NCBI RefSeq assembly: GCF_040958095.1
Contig: NC_091228.1
Coordinates: 12,726,340-12,790,339, forward strand
DNA length: 64,000 bases
From: Procambarus clarkii
Lineage: Eukaryota > Arthropoda > Malacostraca > Decapoda > Cambaridae
Reading direction: 5' to 3'
The notes beneath the pieces are model-generated. The model saw only the letters and a program-made list of their open reading frames with translations, was not told the origin of the DNA and did no database searches. Positions 56,501 through 64,000 of the stretch are shown here, one piece after another. Position 1 is the stretch's first letter. Each line of letters opens with the position of its first letter. A program made the position numbers and the translations under genes.

Positions 56501-57403
56501 CTTTCGGACTCACCATCAGTCTGAAGAAAACACAAGTCATGGGACAAGGAGTGGACTCCCCACCTGACATCGGCATCTCTGATTCCAAACTGGAAGTTGT
56601 TCACGACTTCGTGTACCTGGGCTCCACAATCTCTGACTCCCTCTCTCTTGATACGGAGCTAAACAAACGCATCGGTAAGGCATCTACTACCATGTCCAAA
56701 CTGACAAAGAGAGTGTGGGCCAACAATAGGCTAACTGAGTATACTAAGATTCAGGTTTACAGATCCTGTGTCCTGAGCACTCTCCTTTATGGCAGTGAGT
56801 CTTGGACACTCCGCGCCCGTCAGGAAAGACGGCTGAATGCCTACCACATGCGCTGCCTTCGACACATCTTGGACATCACCTGGCAGGACAAGGTGACAAA
56901 CAACAACGTCTTGGGGAGAGCAAGAATCACCAGCATGTACACAATGCTGAAACAGAGACGAATGCGCTGGCTCGGGCACGTTGTGCGAATGGGCGACGGC
57001 AGGATCCCCAAGGATCTCCTGTATGGAGAGCTGAGGCAGGGAAAGCGTCCAGTAGGCAAGCCCCAGCTACGGTACAAAGACGTATGCAAAAGGGACCTGA
57101 AAGCCATGGACGTCGATCTTGCTATATGGGAGACACTGGCTACAGACCGTTCAGCCTGGAGGCAGTCTGTTCAACGAGGTCTCTCCAAGTTCGAGGAGTC
57201 ACTTGCCAAGGAATCAGAGGCAAAGAGACAGAGAAGGAAAGCCGGTAACCAGGAAGACAGACCAGAATCGGACTTCGTTTGTGCTCGGTGTGGGATGGAC
57301 TGCCACTCTCGGATTGGCCTCATCAGTCACACCAGACGCTGCACCAGGATTGACAACTAGGGCGCAACTCCATAGTCTCCCGAGACTGAAGGATGCCTAC
57401 TAC
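53555..57403 (+). mobile_element. full-length non-LTR retrotransposon with intact ORF
   Basis: The 5' UTR begins near 'catccgtgtagatgggactc' (53555). One long open frame fills 54073-57360. The short 3' UTR 'ccatagtctcccgagactga' plus 'aggatgcctactactatt' ends at about 57403. A 14-bp direct repeat flanks it. The layout (single ORF with endonuclease at the N-terminus, reverse transcriptase, C-terminal zinc finger, very short 3' end) is that of an RTE-like LINE, though I cannot place the clade firmly. It lies in the 8.7-kb A2M intron, antisense to the gene, and is the most intact element in the window. Confidence 0.88.
54112..57360 (+). CDS. LINE polyprotein: AP endonuclease and reverse transcriptase, intact
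   Basis: About 1,082 codons without a stop. The endonuclease (residues ~30-290) shows GTWNVRTL, ALQETRLPG, SAYAPT, LGDFNARVG, WRHPRSKHWHQLDLILTRR and DTDHSLV, so all the usual metal-binding and catalytic residues are present. The reverse transcriptase (~500-800) shows GKAPGKDGIPAETLK, NNYRGISLLSIVGKLFARV, QCGFRAGRSTIDMVF, FIDLTKAFDLVSRDGL, GVKQGCVLAPTLFGIFF, the catalytic FADD and LKKTQVMGQG. The C-terminus has a C2H2-like finger, CARCGMDCHSRIGLISHTRRC. No ATG lies before the endonuclease: the frame opens after TAA at 54070-54072, and its first ATG (near 54313) would cut the domain. Initiation is therefore unclear. It nicks target DNA and primes cDNA synthesis there. Confidence 0.9.
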   Translation: MGFRVKTDKRPDNFAPSNTKPKKKISTALKLGTWNVRTLTPGFSDDLQEINDARKTAIIDRELSKLQMDIVALQETRLPGSGSVRERTFSFFWQGKPPDETREHGVGFAVRNALLGHIMPPMGETERFLSLQLYSQTGPVNVISAYAPTLTSPAEAKEKFYDDLNRVIARIPVKEPLFILGDFNARVGAEHNIWPTCLGQFGIGRMNENGQRLLELCCLHGLCVTNTFFGRKPQHRVSWRHPRSKHWHQLDLILTRRASLPSVKITRSYQSAVCDTDHSLVCSRVKMQPKKIHHSKKAGRPRIDTTKTRNQDKVEDFAHVLEEALPGPAGVTACKRWEHFRDAVFNAAISTFGKKTGRSADWFEAHSEEMTPVIEEKRNALAAYKACPSRRNLQILRAVRCKVQQSARRCANNYWLQLCSQIQTAADTGNVRGMYDGIKQALGPIQKKTAPLKSATGEVIQDQTLQLKRWVEHYSELYARDNVVTEDALSAIECLPVLMELDSEPTLEELSDALDSLASGKAPGKDGIPAETLKCCRGSLLIELHEILCLCWEEGDAPQDMRDANIVTLYKNKGDRGDCNNYRGISLLSIVGKLFARVALKRLQVLAERVYPESQCGFRAGRSTIDMVFSLRQLQEKCREQKQPLFVAFIDLTKAFDLVSRDGLFKILPKIGCPPRLLSIIRSFHENMRGTVVFDGLTSGAFDIRSGVKQGCVLAPTLFGIFFAVMLRHAFGSVTEGIYLRTRSDGKLFNLARLRAKTKVRLRCLRDFLFADDAAVTAHSAEDLQRLITRFSEASQAFGLTISLKKTQVMGQGVDSPPDIGISDSKLEVVHDFVYLGSTISDSLSLDTELNKRIGKASTTMSKLTKRVWANNRLTEYTKIQVYRSCVLSTLLYGSESWTLRARQERRLNAYHMRCLRHILDITWQDKVTNNNVLGRARITSMYTMLKQRRMRWLGHVVRMGDGRIPKDLLYGELRQGKRPVGKPQLRYKDVCKRDLKAMDVDLAIWETLATDRSAWRQSVQRGLSKFEESLAKESEAKRQRRKAGNQEDRPESDFVCARCGMDCHSRIGLISHTRRCTRIDN

Positions 57404-57417
57404 TATTATAAATTTCG
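57404..57417. other. candidate target-site duplication of the LINE, right copy
   Basis: 'tattataaatttcg', identical to 53484-53497. Confidence 0.55.
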
Positions 57418-57768
57418 GGCTTTTTACTTAGAGCTGATATAAAAATATAAATTTACATGTTAACAGTTGAAAAATCTAAATGGACAACTAATGTGCATTT
57501 CAAATTTGTGACTTATTACTTCCGAATTCTATTACATGCTGAATATGATGTGATTTTATGGAAGTAGGAGGAGAAAGGTGCTCCTGGTCTTGTTTGGCAG
57601 TAAATATGCTGTACAAATAACAGTGAAAAATATTTGTAGAAATACAGACAGTTACAATCATGTAACAGTTACAATTAGAAGTCTGAGAAAAACAGCTGAA
57701 TGATAAAATAAACATTGATAATTTGACATTGGGAAGAGAGGCCGTTGATGAAGAGAAGTGAACATTAC
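57418..57768. other. intron, no feature seen
   Basis: AT-rich A2M intron. Nothing was recognised. Confidence 0.5.
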
Positions 57769-57826
57769 CTTCCTCGCACGGTCTCGTCTCTAGTGTCAAG
57801 TCGCTGAAGACGAACAAACCAGAGTT
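57769..57826 (-). CDS. A2M exon before the bait (SDLTLETRPC)
   Basis: The 58-base exon encodes NSGLFVFSDLTLETRPCEE plus one base. Arthropod A2Ms carry a similar 'GL.V.(S/T)DL.LETRPC' motif shortly before the bait. The acceptor is 'acttgtttttcag' (AG at 57828-57827) and the donor GTAATG (GT at 57768-57767). Its phase-1 end joins exon 49046 exactly. It is the most 5' A2M exon I can find. The rest of the gene is further right, beyond the LINE remnant, gap and satellite, or missing from this scaffold. Confidence 0.85.
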
Positions 57827-58089
57827 CTGAAAAACAAGTTAAAGAATTAATACATGTTTTACAATGGCAGAAAGGCTTCACAAATAACAGAGACTATAAG
57901 AACTATATTTATTACAAAACTTACCAAGAACATCAATACCAATAATAATTCAAACGATAATGTCAAGAAACTTCACTAACTGCTAGAAAATTAAACTGCA
58001 TAATATATCTGGCGTTGTCTCCAGTTGTTTTAATACGAATCAATGCTACTATTAGTACGTCCTTCACACGATGATAACTGAATATTAGG
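57827..58089. other. intron, no feature seen
   Basis: Short AT-rich stretch before the minisatellite. Confidence 0.5.
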
Positions 58090-59745
58090 CAAGACTCGAG
58101 GTCAGCAAAGACCCAAGCAAGAGCTTCCAGGAGGTCAGCAAAGACCCAAGCCAGAGCTTCCAAGAGGTCAGCAAAGACCCAAGCAAGAGCTTCCAGGAGG
58201 TCAGCAAAGACCCATGCAAGAGCTTCCAGGTCAGCAAAGACCCAAGCAAGAGCTTCCAGGAGGTCAGCAAAGACCCAAGCAAGAGCTTCCAGGAGGTCAG
58301 CAAAGACCCAAGCAAGAGCTTCCAGGAGGTCAGCAAAGACCCAAGCAAGAGCTTCCAGGAGGTCAGCAAAGACCCAAGCAAGAGCTTCCAGGAGGTCAGC
58401 AAAGATCCAAGCAAGAGCTTCCAGGAGGTCAGCAAAGACCCAAGCAAGAGCTTCCAGGAGGTCAGCAAAGACCCAAGCAAGAGCTTCCAGGAGGTCAGCA
58501 AAGACCCAAGCAAGAGCTTCCAGGAGGTCAGCAAAGACCCAAGCAAGAGCTTCCGGGAGGTCAGCAAATACCCAAGCAAGAGCTTCCGGGAGGCCAGCAA
58601 AGACCCAAGCAAGAGCTTCCGGGAGGTCAGCAAAGACCCAAGCAAGAGCTTCCGGGAGGTCAGCAAAGACCCAAGCAGGAGCTTCCAGGTGGTCAGCAAA
58701 GACCCAAGCAAGAACTTCCGGGAGGTGAGTGATGACCCAAGCAAGAGCTACCAGGAGGTCAGCGATGAACCAAGCAAGAGCTTCCAGGAGGTAAGCGATG
58801 AACCAAGCAAGAGCTTCCAGGAGGTCAGTGATGAACCAAGCAAGAGCTTCCAGGAGGTCAGCGATAAACCAAGTAAGAGCTTCCAGGAGGTCAGCGATGA
58901 ACCAAGTAAGAGCTTCCAGGAGGTCAGTGATAAATCAAGTAAGAGCTTCCAGGAGGTCAGTGATGAACCAAGTAAGAGCTTCCAGGAGGTCAGCGATGAA
59001 CCAAGCAAGAGCTTCCAGGAGGTAAGCGATGAACCAAGCAAGAGCTTCCAGGAGGTCAGTGATGAACCAAGTAAGAGCTTCCAGGAGGTCAGCGATGAAC
59101 CTAGTAAGAGCTTCCAGGAGGTCAGCGATGAACCAAGCAAGAGCTTCCAGGAGGTCAGTGATGAACCAAGCAAGAGCTTCCAGGAGGTCAGTGATAAACC
59201 AAGTAAGAGCTTCTAGGAGGTCAGTGATGAACCAAGGAAGAGCTTCCAGGAGGTCATCGATGAACCAAGTAAGAGCATCCAGGAGGTCAGTGATAAACCA
59301 AGTAAGAGCTTCCAGGAGGTCAGTGATGAACCAAGGAAGAGCTTCCAGAAGGTCAGCGATGAACCTAGTAAGAGCTTCCAGGAGGTCAGTGATGAACCAA
59401 GCAAGAGCTTCCAGGAGGTCAGTGATGAACCAAGTAAGAGCTTCCAGGAGGTCAGCGATAAACCAAGTAAGAGCTTCCAGGAGGTCAGCGATGAACCAAG
59501 TAAGAGCTTCCAGGAGGTCAGTGATAAATCAATTAAGAGCTTCCAGGAGGTCAGTGATGAACCAAGTAAGAGCTTCCAGGAGGTCAGTGATGAACCAAGT
59601 AAGAGCTTCCAGGAGGTCAGCGATGAACCAAGTAAGAGCTTACAGGAGGTCAGCGATGAACCAAGTAAGAGCTTCCAGGAGGTCAAACCAAGCAAAAGCT
59701 TCCAGGTCAGTGATGAACCAAGCAAGAGCTTCCAGGAAAAATGTA
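58090..59745. repeat. 33-bp minisatellite, about 50 copies, two variant blocks
   Basis: The unit is 'agagcttccaggaggtcagc' plus 'aaagacccaagca'. Up to about 58730 the units carry 'aaagaccc'. After that they carry 'gatgaacc' or 'gataaacc'. Since 33 is 11 codons, long open frames with 11-residue repeats (QELPGGQQRPK; SKSFQEVSDEP) occur on both strands. They lie in the A2M intron region and have no start or splice context I trust, so I call them artefacts. Confidence 0.96.
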
Positions 59746-59899
59746 CAATATCGTTCCACCACTCGCCACCTGAAGATGTGAACATACACGAGACTCAAGG
59801 AAGTCATTGTAGCTGCAGCAAAGCAATTCCAGTCATCATCCCAGATAATACAAAACGAAAGAATTATTTGTTCTACAGTAAAGAAGTTAAAGAGGAAGA

Positions 59900-61270
59900 G
59901 CTGAGTCAACATCTTTAGAAAGCCTCTGAAAGAAGGAAGAACTCTGCTAAGAGCAGTGATATCTGAAGCAAGATGAGTTTCTAAAGAGATGAAAGAACCA
60001 AGATAGTTTGAGTGGTGTCAAACTCTAATGAACATAATAGTCTTGGAGAGACATGAGACCAGATTAAAGCCATATCAGGGTGATCATTCCGACCACAGAC
60101 ATATATTCAACCATTACAAGAGGCTGAGACACTTCCTCTCCAATTTCCAGAGAGAGCAGCTTAAACATCTGCTTACTGCAACGGTCAGAGCAAGTAAATC
60201 ATGAGAGGTTGACAGCTAATCATGAGAACATAGCTACATTCAACGAATGAGGCACTCCCTTCACCAAACAAGAAGGTTTTCCCGCTGGAGAATAAGCCAT
60301 ATTGGACGCTATAGATGCATCTGGGGTAAACTACCGACCTCTTAGAAGAAAGCAGACATAATTCCGTTTCCTAAGCCAAAAGAACCTGGCAATTACAGAC
60401 CCATTATCATCATGTTGCAGGACTGAAGGTCTTAAATAGGCTTCTGTGGAAAACTGGAGGTCTGCATTAGTACATATTTGACTTCACTAGAGCAGTAGGT
60501 ACTGCCAACGGCATAGCAACATTACTAGGAACATTTAACAATGAACAGTGGGCAATGGTTGAGGTTATTCAAAATGATGCAAGCGAGTCATAACAGGGAC
60601 TCCCAGATGGACTAAAAATACAGAACCTAAGACTAGAAACTAAACTAATATGGGGTTGAGATAATGGTAAAAGGGAATTCTGCCTGCATGCTGACCTAGA
60701 TATTTACTAGACTAATAATCAGTTCACTCAAAAATATAATCACTAGAGAAGTTACTTGGGATAGAAGAGCTTTAAAAAAACCAGGTGGACTCTCCATGCA
60801 ATACATTCGAAATTATAAATAGAATTACAAAGGGATAGCACGAAATACACGCAGACCTCATCTTGCAGCCCCATGGGAATCCCTGGCACCAGACTAAGAT
60901 TATGACTATTCAAGTAAATAAAGAACTAGGACTAATCCTCATCGTCTATGCATCATTGCACAGATGAATATAGAATCAAACTTGGCATCTGAAAGCATCA
61001 TTTACTTCACAGATGGATCAGTAGACCAGCAGGGACAAGAAACCGGAGCTGCAGTTAAGGCAGGAAAGTTTGTAGTTAGATAGAAACTCTCAAACGGGTG
61101 TTCAACTTCTCAAACAGAGATGCTAGCCATTCAAAAGGCTTTGGAACATGCTCTTGCTGAGCACCAACAACATGTTATCATACACACAGATTCGAGAACT
61201 GTCATTGAAATCTTGCAACAAGAACACATACATGACAACATCCCATCTGATCACAAATGTCATATCATTA
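59900..61270 (+). pseudogene. decayed LINE with reverse transcriptase and RNase H
   Basis: Near 60300-60420: a broken RT block with DAIDASGVNYRPL and FPKPKEPGNYRPI. Near 60985-61245: an RNase H domain, SESIIYFTDGSVDQQGQETG, AAVKAGKF, TSQTEMLAIQKALEHALAEH, VIIHTDSRTVIEILQQEH. The acidic residues of FTDGS, QTE and HTDS are kept. RNase H in a LINE points to the I/Jockey-like group. Stops and frameshifts are frequent and the RT palm is not recognisable, so it is a dead copy. Confidence 0.75.
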
Positions 61271-61309
61271 ATACAAACACCCATACGTCAAGGCCGTCGG
61301 ATACACCAG

Positions 61310-61570
61310 AGACCCGCTAGAGAGAACTGGTCAACTCGACCACACCTGAGACCCACTAGAGAGAACTGGTCAACTCGACCACACTAGAGAGAACTGGTCA
61401 ACTCGACCACACCAGAGACCCACCAGAGAGAACTGGTCAACTCGACAACACCAGAGAAAACTAGTTCACTCAACCACACCAGAGACGTCCACCAGAGAAA
61501 ACTGGTCAACTCGACCATACCAGAGACCCACCAGAGAAAACTCGTCAACTCGACCACAACAGAGACCAAC
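61310..61570. repeat. minisatellite, ~37-bp unit, about 7 copies
   Basis: The unit is 'gagaactggtcaactcgacc' plus 'acaccagagacccacca', with one shortened copy. It starts right after the LINE remnant. Confidence 0.9.
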
Positions 61571-61708
61571 CAAGTCGCCATTACAGAACAGGACGGCAGG
61601 TAACACCTAACCTAAAACTCCTGCCCTAAAACTTTTGAAATGCGAAAAGGTTAATTAAAGTTGACCACATTCCGCCAGGCCGCCGGCAGACAACTTGGCA
61701 GGTACGTT

Positions 61709-62208
61709 NNNNNNNNNNNNNNNNNNNNNNNNNNNNNNNNNNNNNNNNNNNNNNNNNNNNNNNNNNNNNNNNNNNNNNNNNNNNNNNNNNNNNNNNNNNN
61801 NNNNNNNNNNNNNNNNNNNNNNNNNNNNNNNNNNNNNNNNNNNNNNNNNNNNNNNNNNNNNNNNNNNNNNNNNNNNNNNNNNNNNNNNNNNNNNNNNNNN
61901 NNNNNNNNNNNNNNNNNNNNNNNNNNNNNNNNNNNNNNNNNNNNNNNNNNNNNNNNNNNNNNNNNNNNNNNNNNNNNNNNNNNNNNNNNNNNNNNNNNNN
62001 NNNNNNNNNNNNNNNNNNNNNNNNNNNNNNNNNNNNNNNNNNNNNNNNNNNNNNNNNNNNNNNNNNNNNNNNNNNNNNNNNNNNNNNNNNNNNNNNNNNN
62101 NNNNNNNNNNNNNNNNNNNNNNNNNNNNNNNNNNNNNNNNNNNNNNNNNNNNNNNNNNNNNNNNNNNNNNNNNNNNNNNNNNNNNNNNNNNNNNNNNNNN
62201 NNNNNNNN
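61709..62208. other. assembly gap (500 N)
   Basis: A run of exactly 500 N, the usual placeholder for a scaffold gap of unknown size. The sequence type changes completely across it, so order and distance are uncertain. Confidence 0.99.
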
Positions 62209-64000
62209 TATAGTGACTTTTTTCACGTTTTTCATGTAGTTTGATATTACGTAAATATATTCATTTTTACCAATATTTCGATACTATTTCATTTAGTATC
62301 ACGATATGTGATTTGGCCTTCAAATCTCAGAATTTCGCATAATATTGCATTTTAAGCAAGTTTTCTTGCATTTTGCTTCGTACGAAAAATCATCGAATTT
62401 AGCAATATTTTAACGTTTATCATCTCCTTTTCCTTCATGTGATTTAAACAAAATATCATCGAATTAGGCAATATTTTGCCGTTTTCCACGTTTTTGTGAA
62501 TTTTCCGTCCATGGGTATTAATTCATATATATATACGATAAAAATGATGCAAACACATAATTGATTAGATAATAACCTTAAATACTTCATTTTCAATCAT
62601 CTATTTGTTTCTCGTTAAAATACTGAGTAAGATATTGAAAAGGGGAGAAGTTCGGTTTTTATTGCATATATCGACGTTTCAGCCGGATTAGAGTGGTTTT
62701 ACGTGTACATCTTCCATCGTTAATATAAACGGAAAATCAAGAACATTATAGTTAATTCTAATGAAAACACATTGTTTTTTATCATTTGTATTGGAAACAA
62801 CATTGTCATATGTCTTTTCTTGGATCTAAATAATACGAAACCTCGCTCTATGATTTGAAGTTAAAATCCTTAAATATGGTTATATAGTGACTTTTTTCAC
62901 GTTTTTCATGTAGTTTGATATTACGTAAATATATTCATTTTTACCAATATTTCGATACTATTTCATGTAGTATCACGATATGTGATTTGGCCTTCAAATC
63001 TCAGAATTTCGCATAATATTGCATTTTAAGCAAGTTTTCTTGCATTTTGTTTCGTACAAAAAATCATCGATTATAGCAATATTTTGACGTTTATCATCTC
63101 CTTTTCCTTCATGTGATTTAAACAAAATATCATCGAATTAGACAATATTTTGCCGTTTTCCACGTTTTTGTGAATTTTCAGTCCATGGGTTTTAATTCAT
63201 ATATATATATACGATAAAAATGATGCAAACACATAATTGATTAGATAATAACCTTAAATACTTCATTTTCAATCATCTATTTGTTTCTCGTTAAAATACT
63301 GAGTAAGATATTGAAAAGGGGAGAAGTTCGGTTTTTATTGCATATATCGACGTTTCAGCCGGATTAGAGCGGTTTTACGTGTACATCTTCCCTCGTTAAT
63401 ATAAACGGAAAATCAAGAACATTATAGTTAATTCTAATGAAAACACATTGTTTTTTATCATTTGTATTGGAAACAACATTGTCATATGTCTTTTCTTGGA
63501 ACTAAATAATACGAAACCTCGCTCTATGATTTGAAGTTAAAATCCTCAAATATGGTTATATAGTGACTTTTTTCACGTTTTTCATGTAGTTTGATATTAC
63601 GTAAATATATTCATTTTTACCAATATTTCGATACTATTTCATTTAGTATCACGATATGTGATTTGGCCTTCAAATCTCAGAATTTCGCATAATATTGCAT
63701 TTTAAGCATGTTTTCTTGCATTTTGCTTCGTACGAAAAATCATCGAATTTAGCAATATTTTAACGTTTATCATCTCCTTTTCCTTCATGTGATTTAAACA
63801 AAATATCATCGAATTAGGCAATATTTTGCCGTTTTCCACGTTTTTGTGAATTTTCCGTCCATGGGTATTAATTCATATATATATACGATAAAAATGATGC
63901 AAACACATAATTGATTAGATAATAACCTTAAATACTTCATTTTCAATCATCTATTTGTTTCTCGTTAAAATACTGAGTAAGATATTGAAAAGGGGAGAAG
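62209..64000. repeat. ~675-bp AT-rich satellite, 2.65 copies visible
   Basis: 'tatagtgacttttttcacgt' starts at 62209, 62883 and 63559. Copies are about 98 percent alike by eye. Copies 1 and 3 share variants (catttagtatc, gcttcgtacgaa, gaatttagc, attttccgtcc) that copy 2 lacks (catgtagtatc, gtttcgtacaaa, gattatagc, attttcagtcc). The array is probably larger and runs off both the gap and the window end. No coding frame. Confidence 0.95.

Noticed and set aside
58090-59785. Open frames with perfect 11-residue repeats on both strands
   Set aside because: The 33-bp minisatellite keeps any frame open. The frames overlap each other on both strands, and A2M splicing skips the region.

Overview
This is eukaryotic, intron-rich and very repeat-dense DNA, almost certainly from a decapod crustacean and most likely a crayfish. 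The reasons are tRNA-derived SINEs of the decapod type, several LINE families common in crustaceans, TTAGG/CCTAA-like arrays, and one arthropod-type host gene. There is no operon structure and there are no bacterial genes. The 500-base N run at 61709-62208 is an assembly gap.

The backbone of the window is one host gene on the minus strand: an alpha-2-macroglobulin (A2M, thioester protease inhibitor). I trace eleven internal exons between 57826 (5' side) and 2654 (3' side). Their splice phases fit together end to end and add up to about 593 codons of the usual ~1,500. They include the bait region (48821-49046) and the GCGEQ thioester motif (29402-29553). The first and last exons lie outside the window. 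The thioester exon as assembled lacks two single bases, so it is frameshifted twice. The lengths and phases of its neighbours show exactly two bases are missing.

Everything else sits in the introns of this gene. From left to right: a SINE and minisatellites (1-2640); a GT-rich, 5'-truncated Tx1/L1-type LINE (3953-7579); AT-rich unassigned sequence; a 20-bp minisatellite (11272-12752); a 12.4-kb giant inverted-repeat element (13510-25953) inserted into a 14-bp minisatellite; a LINE fragment and two SINEs (27180-28925); a 25-bp satellite with palindromic units (31282-32457); a young Ty3/gypsy-type LTR element (33271-38701) with 1033-bp LTRs and a 5-bp target duplication, holding gag and protease but no reverse transcriptase or integrase; a near full-length CR1-like LINE on the minus strand (41440-45575); microsatellites, a LINE tail and a SINE (45576-47160); a 31-bp minisatellite (47700-48575); a 3.5-kb, 47-bp satellite with higher-order structure (49504-53032); a full-length LINE with one open 1,082-codon frame (53555-57403); a 33-bp minisatellite (58090-59745); and a decayed LINE with RNase H (59900-61270). 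Beyond the gap, a ~675-bp AT-rich satellite runs to the end.

The best candidate for something undescribed is the giant inverted-repeat element. It has arms of 5.5 and 6.6 kb around a 323-bp polypyrimidine spacer, G-rich subterminal iterons, telomere-like arrays inside both arms, and no recognisable coding capacity.
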